From Bacilli bacterium (lineage in GTDB: Bacteria; Bacillota_I; Bacilli_A; RFN20; UBA1709), in NCBI GenBank assembly GCA_028694305.1, contig JAQUTO010000014.1, positions 1 to 12,603 on the forward strand: DNA of 12,603 nt, given 5' to 3'. Below, one piece after another: positions 1-5,712 of this stretch. Positions within the stretch are counted from its first letter, which is position 1. Every line of letters starts with the position of its first letter. Position numbers and translations under genes: made by a program. Under the pieces are notes generated by a model that was not told the origin of the DNA, ran no database searches, and worked only from the letters and a program-made list of their open reading frames with translations.

Positions 1-1
1 C

Positions 2-1468
2 TTAAAAGACAAATGTGAACAATTAAGAAGTGAACTACTTGAAAAAGTTGCTAACTTCGATGATGAACTCATGATGGATGTGCTCGAAGGTAAAGAACCT
101 GAGGTCGCAGTCATTAAAAGAGCAATCCGTAAGGGCTGTATCTCGGGTGAATTCTTCCCAGTCTTTGTAGGTTCTGCTTATAAAGATAAAGGAATTCAAC
201 CATGTATTGATGGAGTTCTCGATTACTTACCTTGCCCAAGTGATATTCCTCACGTTGTTGGATCTACACTTGATGGTAAAGAAGAAGAAAGAAAAACCGA
301 TGATGAAGCTCCTTTTTCAGCTTTAGCCTTTAAGATTATGGCTGACCCATTTGTGGGTAAATTAGCCTTCTTCAGAGTTTATTCTGGTTCAATTAAAGCG
401 GGGAGTTATGTTTATAACTCAACTAAGAGAACTAGAGAAAGACTTGGACGTATTGTCTTAATGCACGCTAATGCGAGAAGTGAAATTGATGAAGTCTTTG
501 CTGGCGATATTGCTGCTGCAGTTGGTCTAAAATCAACAACAACAGGTGATACACTTTGTAGTGAAGATGATCCAATTGTGCTTGAATCAATGGTTTTCCC
601 AGAACCAGTTATCTCCGAAGCTATTGAACCAAAATCAAGAGCTGACCAAGATAAATTAACAGTTGGTTTAATGAAACTAGCAGAAGAAGACCCAACATTC
701 AGAGCTTATACTAACCCAGAAACAGGGCAAACTATTATCTCGGGTATGGGTGAACTTCACCTTGATATCATTGTTGACCGACTCAAGCGGGAATTTAAAG
801 TTGAAGCCAACATTGGCGCACCTCAAGTCTCATACCGTGAAACCATTAAGGTTCCGGGCGATGCTGAAGGTAAATATATTCGTCAATCTGGTGGCCGTGG
901 CCAATATGGTCATTGCAAAATTCACTTTGAACCAAATCCTGGTAAAGGTTATGAATTCGTTGATCATATCGTGGGTGGATCAATTCCTAAAGAATTTATC
1001 AAACCAGTTGATCAAGGATTACAAGAAGCCTTATCCGGAGGTATCTTCTGTGGCTATCCAGTCATTGATATAAAAGCAACCCTCTACGATGGTTCTTACC
1101 ATGATGTAGACTCAAGCGAAAATGCTTATAAGATTGCTGCTTCAATGGCTTTAAAAGACGCAGCTAAGAAATGTCAACCAATCTTACTCGAACCTATTTG
1201 TAAGGTTGAAATAACCGTACCAAATGAGTACATGGGCGATGTTATGGGTGATGTTAACTCCAGAAGAGGTACTATCGATGGTATGGAGCAAAGAGGGAAT
1301 GCTCAAGTCATTCAATCATCCATTCCATTAGCGGAGATGTTCGGTTACGCAACTGACCTACGGTCATTGACCCAAGGTAGAGGTAACTACTCAATGCAAT
1401 TCGACCGCTATGAAGAGGCGCCAAAGTCAATTACTGAGGAAATCTTCAAAAAGAATAATGTTGGTTAA
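2..1468 (+). CDS. fusA: Elongation factor G, 5'-truncated by the window edge
   Basis: EF-G is the GTPase that drives tRNA-mRNA translocation on the ribosome and, with RRF, ribosome recycling. The frame is open from base 2, giving 488 codons. Against the usual ~690-700 residues, about 200 are missing, including the P-loop and the G2-G4 motifs. What remains is the end of the G domain (FVGSAYKDKG), domain II (PFSALAFKIMADPFVGKL), domain III (GMGELHLDIIVDRLKREF), domain IV (QSGGRGQYGH, and the tip loop SYHDVDSSE with the conserved His at 1100-1102) and domain V (EMFGYATDLRSLTQGRG). CGA and CGG both fall on conserved arginines in DRLKRE, so they read normally. The stop is TAA. No terminator follows; tuf starts 82 nt downstream, so read-through into tuf is likely. 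Family is certain; the start is outside the window. Confidence 0.98.
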   Translation, partial: LKDKCEQLRSELLEKVANFDDELMMDVLEGKEPEVAVIKRAIRKGCISGEFFPVFVGSAYKDKGIQPCIDGVLDYLPCPSDIPHVVGSTLDGKEEERKTDDEAPFSALAFKIMADPFVGKLAFFRVYSGSIKAGSYVYNSTKRTRERLGRIVLMHANARSEIDEVFAGDIAAAVGLKSTTTGDTLCSEDDPIVLESMVFPEPVISEAIEPKSRADQDKLTVGLMKLAEEDPTFRAYTNPETGQTIISGMGELHLDIIVDRLKREFKVEANIGAPQVSYRETIKVPGDAEGKYIRQSGGRGQYGHCKIHFEPNPGKGYEFVDHIVGGSIPKEFIKPVDQGLQEALSGGIFCGYPVIDIKATLYDGSYHDVDSSENAYKIAASMALKDAAKKCQPILLEPICKVEITVPNEYMGDVMGDVNSRRGTIDGMEQRGNAQVIQSSIPLAEMFGYATDLRSLTQGRGNYSMQFDRYEEAPKSITEEIFKKNNVG

Positions 1469-1476
1469 ACAACATA

Positions 1477-1544
1477 TTGATTTTATGCCAAAAATCTATT
1501 AGAATTAGTAAAGACTATCCAAAATAGTAAAAAAACAGGAGGAG
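1477..1544 (+). promoter_or_regulatory. tuf promoter and 5' UTR
   Basis: A sigma-A type promoter lies in the fusA-tuf gap: -35 TTGATT (1477-1482), 17-nt spacer, -10 TAGAAT (1500-1505), predicting a start near 1512. A small hairpin (ACTAT 1514-1518 with ATAGT 1524-1528, loop CCAAA) falls at the predicted 5' end. The SD AGGAGGAG (1537-1544) follows an A-run. The sequence suggests that tuf is transcribed both from str operon read-through and on its own. The promoter is inferred from consensus only. Confidence 0.65.
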
Positions 1545-1550
1545 ATTTAT

Positions 1551-2738
1551 ATGGCAAAGCAACATTTTGACAGAAGTAAACCACACGTTAATATTGGTAC
1601 TATCGGTCACGTAGACCACGGCAAGACCACTTTAACAGCTGCAATTACTTTAGTCCTATCCAAGAAAAATGGAAGTAACACCTTCATAAGATATGATCAA
1701 ATTGATGGTGCTCCAGAAGAAAAAGCAAGAGGTATTACAATCAACACATGTCACGTTGAATACCAAACAGACAAGAGACACTACGCTCACGTTGACTGCC
1801 CAGGGCATGCTGACTACGTTAAGAACATGATTACTGGTGCTGCTCAAATGGATGGCGCAATCCTAGTCGTCGCTGCTACTGATGGACCAATGCCACAAAC
1901 ACGTGAGCATATCCTTTTAGCAAAGCAAGTCGGCGTTCCTCGGATTATTGTCTTCTTAAACAAGATCGACCAAGTCGATGACCCAGAGTTAATTGACTTA
2001 GTTGAGATGGAAGTTCGTGAACTCTTAACCGAATATGGTTTTGATGGCGAGAACTGCCCAGTTATTAGAGGTTCTGCTCTCAAGGCTCTTGAGGGTGATG
2101 AAGAAGCTCAAAAGGCTATCCTACAATTAATGGATGCTGTCGATGAATATATTCCAACACCTGTTCGTGATACAGAAAAACCTTTCTTACTCCCAGTCGA
2201 AGACGTCTTCACTATTACAGGCCGTGGCACTGTTGCTACAGGTCGTGTTGAAAGAGGCAAGATTAACCTTAATGATGAAGCTGAAATCGTTGGTATTAAG
2301 GATACAAAGAAAACTGTTATTACAGGTATTGAAATGTTCCGTAAATTACTCGACTTCGCTGTCGCAGGCGATAACGTTGGTACATTACTCCGGGGTATTA
2401 ACCGTGATGAAGTCATTCGTGGCCAAGTCATTGCTAAACCAGGTTCAGTGCATCCACATAAGAAATTTGAAGCTCAAGTTTACGTTTTAACCAAGGATGA
2501 GGGTGGACGTCATACTCCATTCTTAACCAACTACAGACCACAATTCTACTTCCGTACAACCGATATTACTGGTATCGTCGAACTTCCTGATGGAGTTAAG
2601 ATGGTTATGCCAGGTGATAACGTCAACATGACTGTTGAGTTAATTCACGCTATCGCTGTTGAACAAGGTACTAAATTCTCCATTCGTGAGGGTGGCAGAA
2701 CCGTTGGTGCTGGTAACGTTTCTAAGATTCTTGAGTAA
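1551..2738 (+). CDS. tuf: Elongation factor Tu
   Basis: EF-Tu is the GTPase that delivers aminoacyl-tRNA to the ribosomal A site. It has 395 residues, the normal length (396 in Bacillus subtilis). The G1 P-loop GHVDHGKT is at residues 19-26, followed by switch I (RGITI), the G3 motif DCPGH, the G4 motif NKID and the G5 motif SALKAL. Domain II (GRGTVATGRVERG) and domain III (GGRHTPF, RPQFYFRTTD, REGGRTVGAG) are complete. NKID replaces the common NKCD, and the segment after GITI has Cys (INTCHVEY) where Ser or Ala is usual; both are compatible with function. The gene has a strong SD 8 nt from the ATG, a probable own promoter (1477-1505) and a strong terminator at 2748-2776, so it can form a separate highly expressed unit. 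The stop is TAA. Confidence 0.99.
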   Translation: MAKQHFDRSKPHVNIGTIGHVDHGKTTLTAAITLVLSKKNGSNTFIRYDQIDGAPEEKARGITINTCHVEYQTDKRHYAHVDCPGHADYVKNMITGAAQMDGAILVVAATDGPMPQTREHILLAKQVGVPRIIVFLNKIDQVDDPELIDLVEMEVRELLTEYGFDGENCPVIRGSALKALEGDEEAQKAILQLMDAVDEYIPTPVRDTEKPFLLPVEDVFTITGRGTVATGRVERGKINLNDEAEIVGIKDTKKTVITGIEMFRKLLDFAVAGDNVGTLLRGINRDEVIRGQVIAKPGSVHPHKKFEAQVYVLTKDEGGRHTPFLTNYRPQFYFRTTDITGIVELPDGVKMVMPGDNVNMTVELIHAIAVEQGTKFSIREGGRTVGAGNVSKILE

Positions 2739-2747
2739 TTAAACATT

Positions 2748-2776
2748 AAGAAACCTCTGCGGAGGTTTCTTTTTTT
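2748..2776 (+). terminator. Rho-independent terminator of tuf
   Basis: A perfect 10-bp stem pairs 2748-2757 (AAGAAACCTC) with 2762-2771 (GAGGTTTCTT) around the 4-nt loop TGCG, and a run of T (2770-2776) follows. It begins 9 nt after the tuf stop codon. It separates tuf from the membrane-protein gene downstream. Confidence 0.93.
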
Positions 2777-2785
2777 GTGCCTTTA

Positions 2786-2810
2786 TGCTAGAATTATTTT
2801 CGTTGGAGGA
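2786..2810 (+). promoter_or_regulatory. Extended -10 promoter and SD of the 2816 gene
   Basis: TGCTAGAAT at 2786-2794 is an extended -10 (TGn plus TAGAAT, the same hexamer as at tuf and rpsJ). A good -35 is absent: the hexamer 17 nt upstream is TTTCTT, inside the tuf terminator T-run. A start near 2801 would give a leader of only about 15 nt. The SD GGAGGA (2805-2810) sits 5 nt before ATG 2816. The call rests on consensus and on position directly after a terminator. Confidence 0.6.
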
Positions 2811-2815
2811 ATATT

Positions 2816-3247
2816 ATGGGACCAATTGCTAAAGCTTTAATTTTTGCGGGGGTAACCCTCTTAACTGGTGTTATTTTATTAGTTACTGCCTTTGCCAATA
2901 AAAGTAATGCTAATGATAGTGAGAAAGTAAAAGAACAAACCAAAGTCATGCACCAATGGGGTATTATTGGTATCATTTGTGCAGTGGTAGTGGCACCATT
3001 CTACTTCTTTTTAGCTGGTCAAGAATTGATTTTGATCATTATTTATGGCGCAGTTTTAATTATTAATGGCTTTATTGTAAGGTCTAGAATTGGTAAAGTA
3101 GAACGAAAATACTATGAATCCAACAAGGAAACAATTGAAAAAGAGCGTTTAGAAACTAAAGATAGTAAGTCTGATGCCGATTTTGAAAAGTTAGAAAATG
3201 AATACTTAGCTGCTAAGAAAAAGCGGGAAGAGCAGCATAAGCAATAA
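2816..3247 (+). CDS. Small three-helix membrane protein, function unknown
   Basis: I do not recognise this 143-residue protein. Hydrophobic segments lie at about residues 5-26, 47-66 and 69-89. The first two are joined by a charged, Lys-bearing loop (27-45), the last two by a very short turn. Arg/Lys residues directly follow helix three (VRSRIGKVERK), so by the positive-inside rule the N-terminus is likely outside and the C-terminus cytoplasmic. Residues 90-143 are highly charged (Lys/Glu-rich), predicted helical and perhaps coiled coil. No signal peptidase site, catalytic motif or metal-binding set is evident. The gene stands alone between two terminators with its own extended -10 promoter, an unusual insertion between tuf and rpsJ. 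Codon use is similar to its neighbours apart from one AGG at codon 89, so recent foreign origin is not obvious. The stop is TAA. Coding status is supported by promoter, SD and terminator; the role is open. Confidence 0.85.
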   Translation: MGPIAKALIFAGVTLLTGVILLVTAFANKSNANDSEKVKEQTKVMHQWGIIGIICAVVVAPFYFFLAGQELILIIIYGAVLIINGFIVRSRIGKVERKYYESNKETIEKERLETKDSKSDADFEKLENEYLAAKKKREEQHKQ

Positions 3248-3277
3248 AAACGGACTTATTCTTATATATTTATATAT

Positions 3278-3306
3278 AAAGGGGTTGACTTTCAACCTCT
3301 TTTTTT
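3278..3306 (+). terminator. Rho-independent terminator of the 2816 gene
   Basis: Stem AGGGGTTGA (3280-3288) pairs with TCAACCTCT (3292-3300), 9 bp with one G-T wobble, around the 3-nt loop CTT. AA (3278-3279) can extend the stem into the T-run, which covers 3300-3306. It lies 30 nt after the TAA of the upstream gene. The stem and loop also contain the -35 box of the S10 promoter. Confidence 0.85.
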
Positions 3307-3314
3307 GTTAGAAT
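3285..3314 (+). promoter_or_regulatory. S10-spc operon promoter
   Basis: The -35 is TTGACT (3285-3290, one mismatch to TTGACA), the spacer is 18 nt and the -10 is TAGAAT (3309-3314). A TG dinucleotide at 3306-3307 makes it an extended -10. The predicted start is about 3321. This is the best consensus promoter in the window and the only clear one ahead of the 19 following r-protein genes. Its -35 lies inside the hairpin of the preceding terminator, and the spacer contains the terminator T-run. Confidence 0.8.
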
Positions 3315-3320
3315 ACCACT

Positions 3321-3445
3321 ACAAGTGCTTAGAAGCTTGAAGTTGCTAGGTGCCGGCGTCTCAGAACACAAAGAGGCGTTGTCATGACGACAACCTAGGT
3401 AATTTAAGTGGAGCACTGGTCTATGCCAAGATTATAGACAGGAGG
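3321..3445 (+). promoter_or_regulatory. Structured rpsJ (S10 operon) leader RNA
   Basis: The predicted 5' UTR is about 130 nt and can fold almost end to end. Base pairs that I can trace by hand: 3324-3330 with 3411-3417 (7 bp, one G-U); 3336-3341 with 3403-3408 (6 bp, one G-U); 3343-3345 with 3400-3402; 3346-3350 with 3394-3398 (CTAGG/CCTAG). This arm closes on two adjoining hairpins, 3357-3362 with 3373-3378 (10-nt loop) and 3379-3383 with 3389-3393 (5-nt loop), making a three-way junction. A further hairpin, 3419-3424 (GTCTAT) with 3434-3439 (ATAGAC), ends one base before the SD AGGAGG (3440-3445). The position matches S10 operon leaders, where in E. coli L4 feeds back on transcription and translation; whether the ligand here is L4 is inference. 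There is no U-run, so translational control is more likely than attenuation. I do not match it to a named leader family. Confidence 0.6.
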
Positions 3446-3451
3446 ACTACC

Positions 3452-3763
3452 ATGGCAAAAGAAAATAAGATTCGTATTAAGTTAAAGGCTTATGATCATC
3501 GGATTCTTGATGCATCTGCAGAAAAGATCGTGATCGCAGCTAAGAGCACTGGAGCAAAAGTAGTGGGCCCAGTACCACTTCCAACAGAGAAGCAAGTCTA
3601 CACATTACTAAGAGCTGTTCATAAGTATAAGGATTCTCGTGAACAATTCGAAATTAGAACTCATAAGAGACTAATTGATATCGTCAATCCAAATCCGACA
3701 ACGGTCGATACTTTAACAAGACTTGACCTACCTAGCGGTGTTGAGATTGAGATTAAGTTATAG
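3452..3763 (+). CDS. rpsJ: 30S ribosomal protein S10
   Basis: S10 is a head protein of the 30S subunit and, as NusE, binds NusB and NusG in antitermination and transcription-translation coupling. It has 103 residues, the normal length (102). Diagnostic stretches are IRIKLKAYDHRILD near the N-terminus, the loop GPVPLPTEK (the NusB/NusG-side face) and the end LDLPSGVEIEIKL. The ATG at 3452 was chosen because it has SD AGGAGG 6 nt upstream and gives the conserved N-terminus; the frame is open further upstream to a GTG at 3350, but that region is the structured leader. It is the first gene of the S10-spc operon. The stop TAG forms the first three bases of the rplC SD. Confidence 0.98.
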   Translation: MAKENKIRIKLKAYDHRILDASAEKIVIAAKSTGAKVVGPVPLPTEKQVYTLLRAVHKYKDSREQFEIRTHKRLIDIVNPNPTTVDTLTRLDLPSGVEIEIKL

Positions 3764-3767
3764 GAGG
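3761..3767 (+). promoter_or_regulatory. Fused rpsJ stop / rplC Shine-Dalgarno, TAGGAGG
   Basis: The TAG that ends rpsJ is also the start of the TAGGAGG SD for rplC, 8 nt before ATG 3776. This fixes the rplC start at the ATG and not at the in-frame GTG at 3767, whose first base lies in the SD. The same TAGGAGG module occurs at nine more junctions in the operon. Confidence 0.9.
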
Positions 3768-3775
3768 TGTCAAGC

Positions 3776-4459
3776 ATGAAAGCAATTATCGGTCGCAAGA
3801 TTGGTATGACTCAAGTATTCGCAACTGATGGAACCATGATCCCAGTTACAGTAGTTGAAGCTTTACCAAATGTTGTCTTGCAAAAGAAGACCATTGAAAA
3901 AGATGGCTATGAAGCTTTAAAGATTGGCTTTGAAGATAAGCGTGAGAACTTAGCTTCTAAACCAGAACAAGGCTTATACAAGAATGCTAAAACATCCCCA
4001 AAGAAATTCATTCGTGAAATCAAAGGTAATGAATTAGCGTCCTTCAATGTCGGAGATGCTGTTAATCCTAGTATCTTCAAAATTGGAGAAATCGTCGATG
4101 TCCAAGGAGTCAGCAAAGGCAAAGGCTTCTCAGGCGTCATTAAGAGATACGGATTCCAAAGAGGTCCAAGTGCTCACGGTTCCGGTTTCCATAGAGGAAT
4201 TGGTTCTATCGCAACTTATGGACGTACTAATAACAGAATTCACCCTGGTATTGGAATGCCAGGACATCATGGTAACTACACAAGAACTATTCAAAATCTA
4301 ACTGTAGTTGCTGTCGATGACGAAAAGCATGCAATCTTAATCAAGGGTGCTATCCCTGGAGCAAATAAGTCAATTGTTACTATTAAGTCAGCAGTTAAGA
4401 CTATGAAAAATGTTCCAGCAGCAAAAACCCTAGTTGATTATGAAGCAGCTGGTAAGTAG
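3776..4459 (+). CDS. rplC: 50S ribosomal protein L3
   Basis: L3 binds 23S rRNA early in 50S assembly, and its long central loop reaches the peptidyl transferase centre. It has 227 residues, somewhat longer than B. subtilis L3 (209). The extra length is partly a short insertion in the central loop and partly a C-terminal tail. The start IIGRKIGMTQVF is typical, as is the core VSKGKGFSGVIKRYGF. The central loop reads GSGFHRGIGSIA, then TYGRTNNRIHPGIGMPGHHG, and differs from the more usual NRVFKGK...PGRMGG pattern. Where E. coli carries the N5-methylated Gln150, this protein appears to have His. The ATG is set by TAGGAGG fused to the rpsJ stop. The stop TAG is followed by a 23-nt gap before rplD. 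Confidence 0.97.
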   Translation: MKAIIGRKIGMTQVFATDGTMIPVTVVEALPNVVLQKKTIEKDGYEALKIGFEDKRENLASKPEQGLYKNAKTSPKKFIREIKGNELASFNVGDAVNPSIFKIGEIVDVQGVSKGKGFSGVIKRYGFQRGPSAHGSGFHRGIGSIATYGRTNNRIHPGIGMPGHHGNYTRTIQNLTVVAVDDEKHAILIKGAIPGANKSIVTIKSAVKTMKNVPAAKTLVDYEAAGK

Positions 4460-4482
4460 TTTAGCGGAAAGGAGAACAAGTT

Positions 4483-5133
4483 ATGAAAGAGATTAAAGTT
4501 AAAGTTTTAACTCAAACTGGCGCTGAAGCTGGTGAAGTAAAACTCTCACAAGATGTCTTCGGTGTCGAACCACATGACCAATCAGTCTTTGATGCAGTCT
4601 TAGTGGCAAGAGCTAATTCTCGTCAAGGTACCGCTAAAACTAAAAAGCGTGACGAAGTTAGTGGCGGTGGCAAGAAGCCATGGCGCCAAAAGGGAACAGG
4701 CCGGGCTAGAACTGGTTCCACTAGAGCTCCACAATGGAGACATGGTGGTATCATCTTCGGACCAGATGGGAACGAAAATTATACCTTAAAGATGAATAAG
4801 AAGAATCGTGCATTAGCACTTAAGTCTGTCTTATCATCAAAACTAAATGATAAAGAACTTGTCGTAGTTGATAAATTCAGTTTCGCAGCTCCTAAGACAA
4901 AAGAATTCTTAGACTGCTTAAAGAAACTCAATGCTAAAGGCAAAGTTCTCTTAGTTGTCGGGGACGATTCATTTGATGAAAAAGCAATGCTATCAGCATT
5001 CAATGTCCCAACAGTTGCAATGGTCTATTGTGATCAATTAAGTGCATATGATTTGCTCAATTGTAATACAGCAGTATTCACAAAAGAAGCAATCGAATGT
5101 GTCGAGGAGGTGCTCTTAGATGGCGGAAAGTAA
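4483..5133 (+). CDS. rplD: 50S ribosomal protein L4
   Basis: L4 binds domain I of 23S rRNA, and its extended loop forms part of the exit-tunnel constriction with L22. In E. coli it also represses its own S10 operon through the leader. It has 216 residues (usual 205-210). The RNA-binding loop is intact: RQGTAKTKKRDEVSGGGKKP, then WRQKGTGRARTGSTRAPQWR at roughly residues 66-85, followed by GGIIFGP and LALKSVLSSKL. Loop positions where macrolide-resistance changes are known (KPWRQKGTGRAR) look wild type. The SD is AAGGAG at 4469-4474. The last 14 nt, including the TAA stop, overlap the start of rplW, which implies translational coupling. It is the obvious candidate ligand of the rpsJ leader, by analogy only. 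Confidence 0.98.
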   Translation: MKEIKVKVLTQTGAEAGEVKLSQDVFGVEPHDQSVFDAVLVARANSRQGTAKTKKRDEVSGGGKKPWRQKGTGRARTGSTRAPQWRHGGIIFGPDGNENYTLKMNKKNRALALKSVLSSKLNDKELVVVDKFSFAAPKTKEFLDCLKKLNAKGKVLLVVGDDSFDEKAMLSAFNVPTVAMVYCDQLSAYDLLNCNTAVFTKEAIECVEEVLLDGGK

Positions 5134-5656
5134 AAAGAAAGTCGCTGCTAGCGAAGAAAAAGTAGCTAAGAAGGCGGCTCCAAAGAAAGCAACCAAGAAA
5201 GCGGAAGCTCCTAAAAAGGCGGCCCCTGCTAAGAAAGCTCCAGCTAAAAAGGCTGGTGCTAAAAAAGAAGTTGCTCAAGAAGTTGTAACTCCAAAGGAGT
5301 CAACTCCTAAAGCTAAAAAAGAGCCAAAGGCTCCAAGCGCAAAGAAGTTTGCACTTCCAACTCCACACGATTATGAAGTCATTAAGGCTCCACTCGTCAC
5401 TGAAAAGAGTTTGAAGTTAATGCAAACTGAAAACAAGATAACTCTCAAGGTCGCTAAAGAGGCAAATTCAACTGAAATTAAACAAGCCTTTGAAGCCATC
5501 TTCAATAAGAGAGTTGAAAGGGTCAACATCATCAATGTCAGAAGCAGAGAAAAACGCGTCGGACGTTATGCAGGGACCGTCGGTGGTTACAAGAAAGCAA
5601 TTATCAAACTAGCCGCTGGTGAAACTCTTGATCTTTTCGAAGAAGATAAGAAGTAA
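5120..5656 (+). CDS. rplW: 50S ribosomal protein L23 with long Lys/Ala N-terminal extension
   Basis: L23 sits at the rim of the polypeptide exit tunnel and docks trigger factor, SRP and the Sec translocon. The canonical domain starts near residue 84 (DYEVIKAPLVTEKS) and runs to the end; E95 in VTEKS aligns with E. coli Glu18, the trigger-factor contact. Residues 1-80 are an added tail of Lys, Ala and Pro repeats (for example KKAAPKKATKKAEAPKKA), about one third lysine, resembling a histone H1 tail. The protein has 178 residues against ~95. The ATG at 5120 has SD GAGGAGG (5104-5110) and overlaps rplD by 14 nt; no later start could supply a normal-size L23 with an SD, so the extension is probably translated. 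An AGG codon at 5519-5521 sits at a position where Bacillus L23 has a basic residue (VERVN), so AGG fits Arg. The stop is TAA. Confidence 0.96.
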   Translation: MAESKKKVAASEEKVAKKAAPKKATKKAEAPKKAAPAKKAPAKKAGAKKEVAQEVVTPKESTPKAKKEPKAPSAKKFALPTPHDYEVIKAPLVTEKSLKLMQTENKITLKVAKEANSTEIKQAFEAIFNKRVERVNIINVRSREKRVGRYAGTVGGYKKAIIKLAAGETLDLFEEDKK

Positions 5657-5657
5657 A

Positions 5658-5684
5658 GGTTGGAAGAAAACAATATTTCCAATT
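5658..5684 (+). repeat. Imperfect inverted repeat in the rplW-rplB gap
   Basis: TTGGAA (5660-5665) pairs with TTCCAA (5677-5682), with two more G-T pairs outside (5658-5659 with 5683-5684) and an 11-nt AT-rich loop. It lies in the longest intercistronic gap of the operon (56 nt), 14 nt before the perfect SD TAAGGAGG (5698-5705) of rplB. There is no T-run, so it is not a standard terminator. It may be an RNA processing or stability element, or chance. Confidence 0.35.
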
Positions 5685-5712
5685 GTAATAGAAAAGATAA
5701 GGAGGATTACAT

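Noticed and set aside
3350..3451. Longer rpsJ starting at GTG 3350
   Set aside because: It would add 34 residues with no S10 similarity and would run through the structured leader; ATG 3452 has a strong SD and gives the normal length.
5120..5133. Possible frameshift error at the rplD/rplW overlap
   Set aside because: Both proteins have complete, family-like ends, and rplW has its own SD at 5104-5110, so a 14-nt overlap is genuine coupling.
3080..5521. Reassignment of AGG to methionine, reported in an uncultured Bacilli clade
   Set aside because: AGG is very rare here. At 5519-5521 in L23 it sits where Bacillus has a basic residue, and at 3080-3082 it follows a membrane helix where Arg fits; methionines use ATG. 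CGG and CGA also fall on conserved arginines.
5658..5684. Internal terminator between rplW and rplB
   Set aside because: The stem is short and AT-rich with a long loop and no following T-run.
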